Assembly (NCBI GenBank): GCA_024516035.1
Contig: CM044967.1
Span: forward strand, 9,551,413-9,615,412
Length of the DNA: 64,000 nucleotides
Source of the DNA: Bactericera cockerelli
Taxonomy: Eukaryota > Arthropoda > Insecta > Hemiptera > Triozidae
Direction: 5' to 3'
Positions 24,208-39,700 of the stretch are shown here, one piece after another. The translations under genes were made by a program, and so were the position numbers. The notes under the pieces were generated by a model that was given only the letters and a program-made list of their open reading frames with translations, did no database searches and had not been told where the DNA came from. Position 1 is the stretch's first letter. Every line of letters starts with the position of its first letter.

Positions 24208-27200
24208 CGAGAATCATGAAGGTGTTCTAGAACTGACTGAATTGGGTTCGACAAGACCGCGGGTAAAGATTAAAAAAAAAAAAAATCAATGTACAGTTGC
24301 CCTGCGATTTCCAAATTAAGGAAAAAATACAAGGGCGTACGTTAGTTAATAAATTAAGTAGAAAATTTCAGAGAAAAAAATACCTAAAATAATATCTATT
24401 GAAATATCTACTTGAAAAAAATAGTGGAGGGAAAAATCTTAGATTTTATATTTAAATACTTGGGTTCGAATTATAAAATAGGATTACAACAAAGAGTATG
24501 TTGTGCGCTGTGATTGGTTAAAACTCCGACTAGAGGGACTATTTATCCCTGTTTATTTCGGATCTTCCTCTTTACCGGATTCTATTTTTCAACTTTCTTG
24601 GCTGCATTTACACATATACAGTTTTATGTTGTTTTAGACACGACTAGTTGTGTGCCAGGAGTGGCTAGGGTCTTGCATTAACTTTTGAAAGTGATTCTTG
24701 TTAAATCCAATCTAATGCCTAACTAGTAGACGGAATGAACACTTCTCCAATACATTAAGACATGAATTTGGGATTATGAGCATGAGAAAGAATTGAAATT
24801 TTATTAGTAAATACGAACATTTTTCAATTTTTCTGTTGTTGTAAAGTTGTACTAACTAAGTATTCAAAACAGAGTAAATATAGCTGCGTCAGCATGACTC
24901 TGCAGAATATAAGCATCTCAACTACAATAATAGGTTTAAGTAGTTAGTTATTGTTCGATAAATAATTAATTTAGTAGGTAGTTAACTAGTAAATTCAATG
25001 CTTAGATTTATTTCTGTAAGTAGGATTATCTTATTGAAACAATTAATTATGATAATTTTGTGGCCATTATAATATATGTAAAAATTAGTAGTATCTTTAG
25101 TGATTAATGTAAATTGTATTTATACGCCACAGCGCCGCTGTCGTTTATTATTTGCTAGAAGCTAAGATATTTGTGATTATTGTAATTTGTGCAAAATAAG
25201 TTCTAACTAATAAAATTCTTTAAAATAATTTAAATTTATAGTCACCTTGAGTTTTTTTTTTGGTGTTGTGAAAAAACCGTCATTAGGTTATCATTTCTGT
25301 ATTAATTATAACAGTCATATTTGTTAATCATATTGGTCATGTCACAACGACTCAAACCCACTTTACTAAAATTTGTCGCACTTGAGACTCGAACATAGAT
25401 ACTGAGGTCGTCATGACTTACTACATTTTCTACATTATTAAGAACTAATTTGAGACTAGACTAATTTTGAAGTTTGCAGGACGATATTTTTTTCTCACGA
25501 TGAAACCTCCAAAAGATAAATTCTAGCAAAAATGCCTTTTGGATTTACTATTTTCTATTTATTAAGAGAATAGTTTCTCGTTGCATCAATATATTGTAAT
25601 AAAGAACAATCTCTTTCTTTGTTTAGAATAACATTTAATTTCTCCCATGGGTCTAATAAACATTTCTAGGCATTTTGAAAGTCTAATTAGTTGTAATACA
25701 TTCTCTTACAATTTACAGAGGAGTGTTATAAACCAAGACATATATTTACATTATTTATAACTATGCCTATTTAACCTACAGGGTGATTAAAAAGTATGTA
25801 AATACCATAACCACATATTTTATAGACACTTTTAGGTGGGGGGTCTCTGTGAAAATGCTTCCTTACGGAGTGCCACCCGACCCTTGAAGTTTAAAAAAAA
25901 ATAATTGGATATTATAATTACAAGCACTTGTGTTGTTTTGAGAGAGAAATATTCTAACTTTTTTGTGCATAGTGAAATTGTTCTAATTGAGGGAAAACAA
26001 AATTCTAAATTTAATGAATCCTCAAAAAGCTATGATCCATTTTCTTTAAAAAATTCCCTCTTGTAGCGACCCTTGAAATTTAGCTCAAACAGGTAAGGCG
26101 TAACTGAAATTATCCAATTTATTTTTCCAACTCTAGGGGCATATCACTCTGTGTTAGGAAGCACTTTCGCACTTTTTGATAGAAAATCTAACCCCATACA
26201 ATGGTCCATAAACCATGTGGTGATCTTGAAAAATTCTCAGGGGTTCCCAAATAGGTTAGATCCGTTAGATTAAGGTAATTAATGTTTAATTTGTTTGAAT
26301 AGATTTTTAATCGGAATTGAAACTTTCGAGATAAAAGCAAATTGTGGCATACGTGCATGAACAATTTTTTGAATTTATCACCGAAGTTTAAAATTGGATT
26401 TATATTTCTTTCTTACAAATTAAGCTTCATTTTTTAAGCTTGATCCATATCTCAACTTCAAATCCTATTCATATGCAAAACAAAAGTTGACCTCAATCTG
26501 ACTAAGTTGGAACCCCTGAGATTTTTTTTCCAAATAAAACTTCATCTGAAGTTTTATAACCTTTATATAAAATGAAACCTTTTATATTTTGAAAAATAAA
26601 ATAAAAAATCTTTTCAATAAAATAAAAAAAACAAATAATCTAATCTTATCTTTTCAAGCTTATCCATATCATATTATTATTATTATCTGTACTGAGAATT
26701 ATAGGGTTCAATAGAAAAACAAAAGTTGACCTTTTGGGAACCCCTAAGAAAATTTTCAAGTTTACCACTAAGGTTCCCCTACAAAATCATGAAACTCTTG
26801 TACGAATTTTTTTGAAAGATCAAATGGTTTTCAAGATATTCGAGTGTATTCTATATCTTTAGCTGTCCTGTATTAAGTGTAATGCATAACTGTTCTAATA
26901 AAAACCATGCATTCAATATACTAGGAATGTACACAACAAGAAGCAAGGTTAAAAAGTGAGTGTGTGTGTTTGTGAGTGTAGAAAATTAATAACATAATAA
27001 ATATAGCTCTAAAATTGTTATAATTTTGAATATTACAATTATTGCAAATGGAATAGAATCAGATACATTTAAGAAGAAACGCACTAATTCCGAAAATTAC
27101 ATGTCGTAATAATACATGGTACTCAAGTTACCGTTCTTAATTCGAAAAAATAAACATAATATACAAATCACGAAAAATAAATAAATCATTTTAAAATAGT

Positions 27201-27303
27201 CATTAAAAAAACTTTAAACCCGTTTTTTTATGTACCTACCTAAATTAAAATAAAAAATATCCATCACTTAAAGCAGTCTTATCTAATTCTAGATATTATA
27301 GAT
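24208..27303. other. 3' flanks of the small gene and NFRKB; repeats only
   Basis: The region includes AATAAA at 24348 and 25209 and a sequence opening with ACAGGGTGATTAAAAAGTAT at 25780. A roughly 1-kb segment rich in AAAAGTTGACC and AACCCCTGAG-like repeats follows, then plain AT-rich DNA. No additional coding exon is supported. Confidence 0.5.
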
Positions 27304-27744
27304 CTAGGAAGTCATAGAGTCACCATTGGGTTTTGTAGGAGCATTTGGTATGGGCTGTGAGGTTGCTTGAACATTTGGTGAAATAAGTCGAGCAACAACC
27401 TGCTGGCGTCCTGTAATAATACATGAACACAAATAAACAATTGGTCAAAGTAATTAAAATAATAATAATATACAGGGTGCTTATGAAACAAATGCATTTA
27501 TTTGGAAGGTCTTGACCTTCTTTAGAAGCTTTTTTATCACCACTAAGGGCCAAATTATGAATTCTGGCCTATCTCAACTCTAATAAAGCATCATAATTCG
27601 GCTATATAGTCCCTGAATACCTTTGAAAGGGATTTCTGAGCAAGTTTCATTTTTTGTACAATTCGTGGCAAAATTAAATTTGACCGCCATTTACAAACTG
27701 TAAATGATAAAAAGATGAAAGTTGTACGAAAGTATTTGTAATTG

Positions 27745-27776
<32 letters not shown>

Positions 27777-30700
27777 AAACGCAAGAGAGGTGTTTGTACA
27801 TTAAAAAAAATTGGACAGGGAAATTTAGTGTTTTGAGGAAAAGTTAAGATCACATCTCTGTTTTTACAGAGGAGGAGAGGAATTGCTCCGATTTTCCTGT
27901 CCACAAGACATTTTTATTCAGCAGGTTACGTGTGAGCAAATGCATGATGACAAGATTTTTTTTCCATTCATCAGACCAACCAATGGTCCGCTAAATATCT
28001 GCTAACCCTGAAAGCTTACCGTTTTGATTGAAAGGAATTACTTTCATTCCTTGGAGGGTTTTGATATTAAGTGTTCCACCTTGGAAATTTGATGGCAAAA
28101 ATATGGGTTGACCATTTCCCTGTTGGACAAGTGTAAGTGTACGACCATTTGTCGTTTGAAGACCTTGTGAAGCTAGAAGGACGGTAGACTGACTTGTTGG
28201 TTGGGAAAGCTGAAAAACAGAGAGCATACTCTTATGGCCGGGTCGAGATCCCCTGCTAGGTCCAAGCTCATGTAGATGTAAGGTTACGTGATGAATTTGG
28301 AGCTATGCGATTGGTGGAAATTGATCACGTGACGTTAAATCTACCCAGCATTAGTTACCTACAAGATTTATCATCTTCTAGATCTTTTCTGGTAGATTTC
28401 TGAATATAATATTTAAGAATTAAGAACGGAAGAGGGACTCCGGTAGGCGGTTTGTCAGTGAATGCGAATTGTTTTGGAATTGACCGCCTTAATATATGGT
28501 AATGTCACGTATGGATGACTTGACTATATAAAGACCAAGTGATGAATAAATAATCGAAAGTCCCTAATTAATGTTAACATTAGAACTTTGGCTTGTATTT
28601 AGAAGATCTCTAAATTTTTGGCTTGTTTGTTTGTGTTGTTTTTGTTTGGGTACGTACTTTTTACCTTAGCCCGCTTCATTATAAGATTTGATTAATAAAA
28701 TGTTATTTAAAATAATGAATTATTCATTTATACTTTGTGTAAAATCAATGGCGCAATTTCAAACATAAAATTTGCTAAGAATCATGGAAAAAGACTATAC
28801 AGGGGAATCTCACTGATGTCTTGTAATAATTATGAGTTACTTCCAACACATTTATTTCATGAATTATTTAAAAAAAACTTTTTTTTAAATTTTTTTTCCA
28901 ACTTACATCTCCTTGTTGTGATTTCCCACTCGTCAGGATGATAGAATTACCGGCTAAGCTCTTCATTCCACCATTGTGCACCATGCGAACCAACTGTGGA
29001 GCAGTGTTGGTTGTAGTGATGAATTTGTTGGGCTGTAATACAAATTAAATTTATGAATTTCAATTCCTTAATCAACAAAACTAAAAAGATTGTAAACGAC
29101 AGACAATGACTATGTTAAAAAGTAGCATTGATATAAAAGTTGTGCAAAAAAGGTTGTTGCTCTCTAAAAAATGAGATAAAAAATATTGATCTAGATTCTA
29201 GTTCAAGGATTCATACGTTTTTCTTTTGTTGCTATTTTAGCTGAATTCAGAAGTGCTTTCCTTACCTGTTGTATAACTCGATGCATCCCAGACATTGAAG
29301 TTACAAATTGAGTTCCTGCAGCCATCACCGTAGCATTTTGTTTCATTTGGTTTGTTTCACTGTTCACGAGGCTTTCATTCTTGCCACTCTTCATATGCGG
29401 TGATACATTGATCTTCTGAGTAGCAGCTTGCTGCTTGCCTGCTGTCAGCGTTTGCAACGCCTCAGAATTGCCTACTACTGTAGTATAGATTTGATTCACC
29501 TGAAGATACTGTTGGAATTGTTGTTCAACGTCTGACTGGGTAAGTGCAACCTAGAGAAAGAGGAAGTGTAGTTCACAAAAGGAATATAACGTGCTATTGT
29601 CGCTCTTAATTAACGGTAGTATAATGTAGCTCTGTGAAATAATAACTCCGGCCCTGTTTGTTCATTGACTCTTGTTCTCAGTTCATATTCTTAATAATGT
29701 TTCAGACTTGAACTAAATTTAACCGTTAATGGCTCTGCTGATTCGGTTCTCATTGATAGTTCAAAGGCAGCGAGGCGCTGAGTTAGGTTCGATTCCTGAA
29801 CAGGCCAGAACTACCTCATATAGACACGACACATACACGCACACAGTCACAGGCTGTGTTAGTGTTACGACATTACAGAAGGAATGGGAATAAGATAAAA
29901 ATAGAGATCAGTAACTAAGGAAGAAATATTAATTAAATGTTACTTAAGTAGAAGAGAACAGAATGTAACCTAAGTTGTAGAGATCATCAATCCTTTACTG
30001 ATAGCATCCAACAGGGTTGCTTGAAAGAGGGCGATGTAAGGATAGAATAAGGCACTTTGTTTCAGAGATCGATTGATGAGGATGTAGAAGGATTCGGCAT
30101 AGGAGGTGGCGTTGTGGAGAGGTTTGGAAAATATGAGCTCGTGTGATCGAATTTCTCTGGAACAATTAGAGGAATAGAAGTGATATTTATCTTGGAAGAC
30201 AGTGAGTAGTAAGGATTTTAAAAAGCAGGAATATGAGAATAGGCGTAAATTTAACCCACAACTTTATTTTTTAGGGACGTGAAGTTCTTAATGAGCTTGA
30301 GAGTCCAGAGGGTCCTGAAAACCTCGTTTGAAATATTTGTGACCTCGTCTATCCAGTTTAGCGAATAATCAAATACAATTCCGGAAAGATAGATTAACTA
30401 GCTTTCTGATACATTTTCCGTTTGCTTCTAGAAGACACTGTATTTATACTTATGAAATTTACGCAAATCTTGGTGAAACAAATTAAAATCTAAATAATTT
30501 GAAACTTACTTAGATTTATACTTACTTGAATTTTCTGACTTCCAGGTGTGCTGCTAAGGGTTTGAAGGTATTTCGTAGTAAACAATGTTTGTTGCAGAGA
30601 CTTTGCTAAATTTGCATCCACAGATTTGTCTGGAGCAAGAGTTGAAGTAGTCGGCAACAAACCTTGTGAGGTTATAGTGGATATCTGCTGACTAGAAGGT

Positions 30701-33700
30701 TTAACTTGTGTTTGTGGCATTCCTGCCATTGTTTGAGTCACAGCTTGATTTGATTGAATTGAGCTTGTCTGGATCAAGGTTTGATGGGGTTTGATGAGAA
30801 TGTTCTGTTTCACTAGCTGATCCGTAAGACCAATCACTTGATTTGCTGAGTTTACAGTGGCATATAATTTCTGCTGCTTGGACTGTTTTCCTTGAGATGG
30901 AGTAAGGCGATAACAAGCAGTTGGGGCTAGAAACAGGGATAGTTACAATGAACTTTTATTATCAACACTTCAATTTATACTTAAGTAGGCATCAATGAAG
31001 TTTACTGAGTTCATCTTAGTCATCCATTTTTCTGCACATGAAAACTCAATGCTTTAATTATTTATTTATTTTCTGTTCCTCTTTCTCCGTTCTCTTCCAA
31101 ACTTGAATACCTAGCAATATATTTTAATAATACATTTACACTTTTTAAATGAATTTTAGTATTTAGTAATAAGTGCAATGGATAGATAATAGGAAAAATA
31201 TTATAAACTGACTGTAAAAAGAAATGAGTCATTTCATTGCCATCCTAGTATTTTGGAAACATTTCAGACAAACTATTCTCAGCTCATTCTTGCCCACAGT
31301 AATTTTCAGAATGAGGCAAGGGTACTAAACATAGGAAGTTATAATAATAATGTCTTTACTGCCCGATTAGGACTAATGGGTCCTATTATTTCAGCAGTAA
31401 GCCCAAGACGTATGATTATGTGGACGTATCAAGATCCCAAAAGAGAGGATAACTTGTCATGTCCCGACTGGGTATCGAACCCGCGACCTATGGATTACCA
31501 GTTAGACGCCTTGACCAATGAGCTACCGGGACAGAAAAAGTAGACCAGCTAAGTCAGCTGTTCGAAGGCTCAAATCATTCACTGACTGCTTACGACATTT
31601 TTGCTGTGCTAGGACAACCCATTTAAATCTGAACGAGAGACCCCACCTTCTCTATTGGTTATACAACGTTACAAAAAGAACGAAAACCATAGAACAGTAT
31701 ATAAATATTCAAATTAACACACCTTTGTTCGACTGGGAAAACAAATCTTCCATGCAATATATTGGTTGACCTTGAGCATTGTGAATTTTAGCAACAACTG
31801 GTTTTGGGTTGTTACCTCCACTCGAAATTTTTCCGATGATAGGTTGTCCTTGAGGAGTCGACAATACCTTAATGAGCTGTCCACTTGACGAACCTTGTGT
31901 TACAAGTTTGGCCATAATTGGTTGATTTTTAGCATTCTTGAGGACACCTGATGAGAATAATTTTATAATGTATTATTATGGTATGGAAACCTCGGCACCA
32001 TGCTGAATTGGAATAAAAAAGGGTTCTAACAGAAAGAGTATGAATTTCAAGTTTTGTATCTTCACGCTGTATTTTCTATTTAATAATAAGTTTTAGTAAT
32101 TCAATTTTTATTTTGTGCCTAATTTATTCCAAATAAAGGTTTATTTATTTATTTTCATAGCATGAAAACACTCAGTTTTAATTTTTTTAAATCTTATCAA
32201 GTTTTATAATTATCATAATGATTATATAGGTATCTAATTTAATGTACTAGTTAAACATACATACTACCAAACATGTTTGTCGTTTTTTCCATACAACAAA
32301 ACCAAAAGAACGTGAGATAATGTTATTTTTGGCTTTGCCAGATAAAAAACAATGTATAGAGATTTTAAAAAATCAATGAATACATTATAGTAAAAAATAT
32401 ATTACCTGATTGGTTTTGGACAAGAATTTGTTGATTTTGTGATGTTCCAAAATTGGCTGAGACAAATTTACCCAGTACTTGATGTTTCACAACGGGCGAG
32501 GCGTGGACAGAAGAAGCAGGAGCACCAGGGCAAGAATTGTCAGAATTAGGCTTGTTACTACTGGTATTGAAAGAAAGTGGCAAGGACTTGGTTTCATCGT
32601 TAGTCAAAAGCACTCTCGAATTAGAACCTGCCATCAATTTCAAGACTTGACTAGTTTTGGTTGCTGCTGCAAGTAAAAATATTTAAAACCAAATAATTTT
32701 AAATTTATGAAGGAACACGATAAGACCCTCCGGATATTTCATATCAGCATCACCAAAAAGACCTTTGTCAAAAAACTCGCGAAGCCGGAAATCGACCTAG
32801 AGTGGTCGATTTCCGCCCCTGGCGATTCATAAGTACCGTTTGGAAGAATTGAAACATCTTTCTTTAATAATTCATTTTACAATGACATCCCCTAATCTGA
32901 TTATAAATTCTTGGGGGTGGTATCTTCTTCTCTGTTTCTTAATGTATGCAAATATTATTACTTATACATTTGATATCATATAAAAATGATTTACACTGAA
33001 TAACCTCCCTGCATTTGTTGTGGTTGTTGTTGTAACCAGCTTGGGTACAACTGGGGTGTATGATGGTCTCCAGCCAACTTAAGTGGAAAAGTTGGCTGAA
33101 GAACCACATATTACTACGAGTATGTGCGATCAACCATCGTGAAAACTTGGGTTATTTCTTTTCAAGCCATTAAACCCTTGGGAAACTATAAGCTGGCCTG
33201 GCTTGTTAGGGTGGGCTATTTATAGTCCTCTAGCGAGACACTGGTCATCTCACTGTTTAACGTCCCACAGCTAGACATGTACTAAGAGACTATGTCATAC
33301 ATCCACTTCTGGTGTAACAACCTTTCCCTTTAATACGGCAATTGCTTTAGATAGTTTAGATCATTATGGGGCCAATTTCTCAAATAAATGACATGGGAGG
33401 GATCCCAAATCATTAATCTCCATTTTGCATGGATATTGAGAAAGAGCTCTAACTATTTAACAACCAATGCATAACTTTAAACAGCCCTACTAGAGAATTT
33501 AAATATGAACTAGCGAAATTTTAGTACCTTGGTTTCCGACAGTTTTGTTTTGAGCTTCAGATATTACACCGCCCGCATTTGTCATTTTAGCTTGATCTTC
33601 CTGAAAATCAAAAGATATAGATATAAGTTTACAATTTTTTTAATCTATGGCAAATCAATTCATGTATTTTTCAATAACAATAATGTCCGTAATTTTACTA

Positions 33701-36700
33701 ATCTTCCTCATACTATTTTTTCATGAACACGAGACATCCTGCGTTGGCACAAGAAATAATGTTTCTTGAATAAGATATTTTTGTGCACTAAACAGGTAAA
33801 ATATTGAATTCAAATGAAATATAATACAGGGTGCGGCGCGGTAATGTCCCATTTTGAATCGCCCAGTGTGAAGCCGCACTTTTAATTAGACAAGTTCAAA
33901 CAAAGTTAGAAGATGCACAAACTACTAATTTTTTCGAATCAATTTAGCTCAGTTGTCAAAATGATTTTATCAAAGCAACAGAAAGCTTATTGCGTGGAGA
34001 GTTATTTTTTGAAAAATAAGTGTATCGTAGCAGTGCAGCGGGAGTTTCGTACGCGATCCCCGGATTTAGCTCCCTGTGATTTTTTCTTGTGGGGTTACCT
34101 CAAATCGAAAGTTTACAAAAATCGTCCAAGAACACTTGAAGAGTTAAAACACAACATTCGCCGTGAAATAGGCCGTATACCTGTCACAATGTTGGAAAAA
34201 GTAGAGCGAAACTTTAGAAATCGCCTTCAGCAGTGTATCGACAATGACGGTCGTCATTTGAATGGTGTACTCTTCAAAACTAGATAAAATGAAACCTTAC
34301 ATATTTCTAGATGATAATTTAACAACAAGCATCAGGTAAGACTGACAGCCTTTTTTTAATCGAATATTCAAAAGGGGACATTCCCGCGCCGCACCCTGTA
34401 CCTGGAAAATGGACACTTTGTAAACTTTTGTCTATTGTTTTTCTTGAACAAGTGATGGAGGCTTTTTGAAATTAAAAATAAAATTGAAAGTAACAAGAAG
34501 AAATAATATAACAATAATGTACCTTGCTGCTGGCCAATTGATTCAATTGAAGTTGCAGAGAGACTGCGTCAGAAGTCTGACTTGCAACTAAAGAGTCTAT
34601 TGAACTTGTAGTTACTCTGGATTCAGAAACAGAGTAAGGTGGCGGGGGTCCTTGCTTGATAGATGGAATAGGAGAAAGAGTGCTGGGAGTTGTTTTAGTT
34701 ACGGAACCTGAAGATGTCTCCTTTTTCTTATTTGTGAGTGTTTTCTGATTTGTGAGTGATTCCATTTCAAATTGCAACTGATGTACTTGTTCGTGACTAA
34801 CTGATTCCCCAACAAGCTGAGAAGAATTTGAATCTTGTTGCTTTACAAGGATCATCTGGCCAATTTGATTGTCACCAGAATGAGTAGTGTGACACAACAC
34901 AGTTTGTTCTTCTCCCTCTTTTTCCGATTTGTTGCGCTTTGGAAGTACGCCAGTCTTAAAGAGCAGAACTTGCTTGAGTTGATTAAGTGATGGCTGGTTT
35001 CCTGCTTTCACTAGTTGAGGTTTAGAGAATAAAAGTTGTTGAAGTTGCTTTTGTTGAGTCGGCGTTAGATTGATTTTCTTAGTACCTTGCCTTGAAGTAG
35101 AACTTACGGCAAACTGAGTAAATTGAGATACAGGAACTTGCCCTACAGATACTTTCTCTTGATAGGTATCTAGAGAATCTCCTCTATCAGAACTCTGACC
35201 TGTGCTTACTGACTGGGTTTGCATATTTTTTTGTATGGACTGTGATGAAACGATGGGTTGCTTAATAATCTGACTTAGACCTGACTCGGTGCTGAGGGAC
35301 TTATCATCTATCAAATAGACTTGTCTAGGCATACATTTTCCATCTTCATTACCTAAAATACAAAAAAAAGTGAATAACAGCTTCAAATCAGTATAAACAG
35401 AAAAGTGAGAAGTTGTATACCAAAAACAAACCTCACACGACATTTTGGTTTTTAAAAAAACGCTTAATCAAAATTCTGTCATTATTAGAAGCAAGTAAAA
35501 TTAGATTAATTTATCACAAAGCATGATTGCTATGCTCTATGCTTTGCTCTAAATCTCCTTCTTTTTTATTTTATTATTGTTTCTTTTTAATGTTCTACAA
35601 CTTTTGAACGGTTTCAGCCAGTGCTGAAATTTCAATACGCTTTTTGGATTGTTTAGGACATACAAAGAAAAATCTGGTGTAAACATCACACGACTTTCCT
35701 TATCCCCCCAAAAAAAAGTCAAATTCCGCCACTGGTAACTCAACAAATTCGTAATCAGCACCTAAAAATCATTGGATTAGATATGTTACAACCCCCATCT
35801 AGGATGAATAATAAAATACTTAGTCAAAGCGGGTCTCCCCCAAAATACCAGTAAATTTGGGCCGAGGTCCAAAAAGATCAAAAAAATGATCTTTGGCTGA
35901 CAGAGAATTTGGCTTCCTGGGCAACCGAAACAATATTCTGGGTTCCTACTGTGTCCTTGCGTAATGTATTGTAGTCTATTTTGATTGCACGCACGGTGGT
36001 CTGTGTTCGATTCCCGGTAGCGCAGGAATTTCTGCTGTGTACTTTGTTGATTGGGTACCACTCATACCTAGTGAGGAAAAATGAGTAGCTATTTGTATGA
36101 ATAGCGTCCAGTGGCGGAATTACGAGAAGGAATATATAATTATATGGTTTTTGAAAATGATGAAATTTAGAGATTCGTCATGCTGAGTTGTCCTACTACA
36201 GTTATGACACAATAACACAAAGAAAACCAATTATCTCTTTTGATTTTTTTTTCAATGTGAGAAAAATGACAGATAGTCATTGCAATGTGAATAAATACAA
36301 TTACCAACCTTTTGGTTTCAAAATCATTATAGGCTTTCTTCCATCCTGGATTAGAGAGTTCTGGGATTGTGTTTTCACAAGTACAAACGCGTGAAGATGC
36401 TATTTGTTTCTGCGCGCTGGTCTTTAACGGAGCACTCGATACGGGTATTGTTTTGACACTCTGAGAGTCAAGTTTGTGAGGAGCTTGGATACTTTGAAGA
36501 GATTCTATGCAAGCAGTAGTAGTAACTCCTGCCAGACATGATGTATAAATTGGAGGTGAAGCAGATGTTTCCAGGCTTGAGCTTGAAATCTGACACTTCT
36601 GCTGTAGTTTTTGTTGCTGCATTGCCAGTTTATTTTGTTTCTTTATCTTCATAATATGTGATCGCAAATCTGGTGTATTGTCCTTGATAGTTTTCTGTAA

Positions 36701-39700
36701 AGTTTTCTGGGATCGAGATGCAGATTCATTGGCTTTGGGTGTAGACTCGATAGGAACAGGAGGAATTCTTTGAATTGTAGACACAGGTGCGATTAAATTA
36801 CCGATTTGAGGTATCTGAAAGAGGGAGAAATATTAAATTACAGTTATAATTTTCACTGTCCTCCTGCGGTTTAATTCTTGATTATAATTTGGATACAATC
36901 ATTCCTCATCATAGGGTGGCGTCATCGTGAACGATGGTAGCCAGACTCAGCACTTCTACCACTGTCTATACAAGGAGGCTAATAATTGACAAGGGCCCCC
37001 AGAACCAAGCCAATGCTGGTCTACTCCCTGTTTATAGTCCCCCAGCCATACAATCATTAATAGAGATTAAAAAGCCTTTCTTCTAATATTATTTAAAAAA
37101 AATAGTATTAAAATTTATTTCCAAGTATGAATAGAATATTAAAATGGGATGCATTTGTGTGCTGTATGCGTTTTTTTGTTGGTGCAATAAATGTGCTGAT
37201 TTAATCAAATCAATTAATGTTGTTTCAATACAAAAAATTGCATCAATTTTTTTTTCTTCTCCATATATCATCTGTCTTAGTCCAAACTAGTCTAAATGTG
37301 TGTCTACATGATGACAGGCTTATGTGTGGATGGCTTTCATTATATTTTATTTTTTCCATTTAATTTTTTATTTGATTTTTGTGAATTATTATTGACATAA
37401 TATTAAAGTTAAGACATATGTAATTATGTTACTTTTACGCATCACAAATGTATGCAATTTTGCATTCATACATACCTCCGTAACATGAGTCTTTGCAGCT
37501 TTTCCTTTAGTTTGACCTTGGGTTTCATTATCTTTTAGTAAACGTTGCTTTCTTGTGTTTCTTCCTTGCTTTTTTCCTTGAGATTCTTTATGCAATTTTT
37601 CTGGAATGATAAATACAAAGTACATTTAGTGAATAACTTCAATTTATGTTATAGTGAGCCAATATACCTAGTAATCAAAAAGTATTGTCATTGTACAACA
37701 TGAATTTTTTTTCTAAGAACTATTAGATATTAAGTAGATCGCAGCTACTGTTTCAAAATATAATTTTTTTTTTTCTTCTTCTTCTTTTACTCTGTCTTAT
37801 CCCGCTTGAGCAGGGTCGACGTTGTTCAACCTCATGGTTGAGGTTGGTTGGTTTTGGCACATTTATTTACGGCTGGATGCTCTTCCTAACGCCGATTCTA
37901 TTTGATTTGACGTGCTGGATTAGGACGGAAGTTTTACCCTCCATTCGCTGGGAATCGTAAAAGCTACCCAGCCTACATTAACCTCACCCAGCCTGGGTAG
38001 GGCCGGAAATGCCAGCCTCACATGTAAGGAGGGAACAGAATTTTTTGTGTGAAAATTAATGTTAAATTAATACATTAAATTTAATTAAAATAATACATTA
38101 TTAATTTAACTATTGATAGTAGTAAGATATTTCTTACCAGACAAATAAAATTCTATGAGTAAGATATTTCTTACCAGTCAAATAAAATTCTATGTCTATC
38201 ATAAATTTTAAAAGTGTGAGGACTACGGTTTTAAAAACTACTTCCTTGTAATTATATTTATTTATAATATTTCCTTACCAAACTCTTGCTCAGTACGATT
38301 TCGATGCAAATAAAGCCAAATTTTTCTCTTTTGATCATATCGCACACAGGGATCAAATTCTGAATGCAGGCGGTCAAGAGCTCCACTGACGATCGTATTT
38401 AGTTCAGCATCCTTATTATTTGAGCAGAGATATTGAGAGTCCTGAAGCAACGTGCACACGTCACCTCGTGTGCCTTGACCATTTGGTAGTCTTGCTACTG
38501 CATCTCGGACTGAAAGCGAAAACAGAAAGTTTCATTTAGAAATGCTAAAACATTTTGTGTTACTCGGAGGACGTGTCCGTAATCTGTCTTACAGAAATGG
38601 CTAAAAACAACTAGTAAAAATTTCAATGCAATTAGTTGAAATGTTAAGTTTAGAAATACATAAAGGTCTGACAAACTGTAATAAATAAGAACTCCAAGTC
38701 TAACTTTATACTTCGCTTATATCTCGTGAAGCGTACACCTGAATTTGATAAATAATTGTATGTGTATTATACGTATTAGCATTTAAATAGTACATTTGTA
38801 TTTTTATTGAATAAACTATGGTTACGTTCTGATGTTAATGAAAAACCGAAAATCTGTACCAAAAGTGCAAATATAAGGTTTTCAACTTATCGATACACAA
38901 TTTTTTTTTTTTTTTTTTTAAATTTTGACTATAGGAAAACAATATTCCACCATATAAAACATATTTGGAGATACTCGAGAATTTTTGGAGATTTACTAAA
39001 AAAACCTCAGAATATAGCGACAGTGGTATTGTATAGCCAATGGTATAAATCTTAGAATATAATATCGAAAAATTTGTTCGTTTTAAAGACAATATTATCT
39101 CGATTTTCCCAAAAAAAAAAAAAAATGTTAAGGATAAAGGTGTACCAAAGATATCTTCTTTAAAAGAAAATTGGAACTTTCATTGATTATGTAGTCATTA
39201 AATCTAGTGTCACTCATTGCTACCCTTGAAAATAGTCCAAGGTTTTTGAGTTGTCTAAATTAACGAACACCTCACAAATACTTTGTAAAAGTAAAGGTTT
39301 TATAGGAATTTTGAAGTCCTGAGACCCACACCAAAAGTTAAAACCTGAAAATTACAAATATTTTAGTGTGTGTTATTACAAGTGTTTATATTTCTATTCT
39401 ATGTCTTAGAGACAATAAATTTTAATATCTGAAAATTTTACCTAGAGCCAGAATAGTTACAAAGGTAGGTCGATCTCGAGTGAGCATGGAATGGTCTCTG
39501 ACTCCTCTCCCATACGGCGCAGATTGGCTGAGGCTAAATATTCCTCTGAGAGGACCCACTACGGACTCGTAACCATGCATACGGTACACATATGGCTTGT
39601 GAGGATTGTCAAAACGCTCTTTCTCCTGGGGATGAAATAGGTTTATAGTTAGTATCGAAAAGAAAACTTGTTTAAAATAATATTATGTTAAACAGGTGTT

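Noticed and set aside
34472..34522. Continuation of NFRKB exon 15 to the stop of the open frame
   Set aside because: A donor AAG|GTACAT at 34523 and the matching downstream acceptor at 33600 define the exon end.
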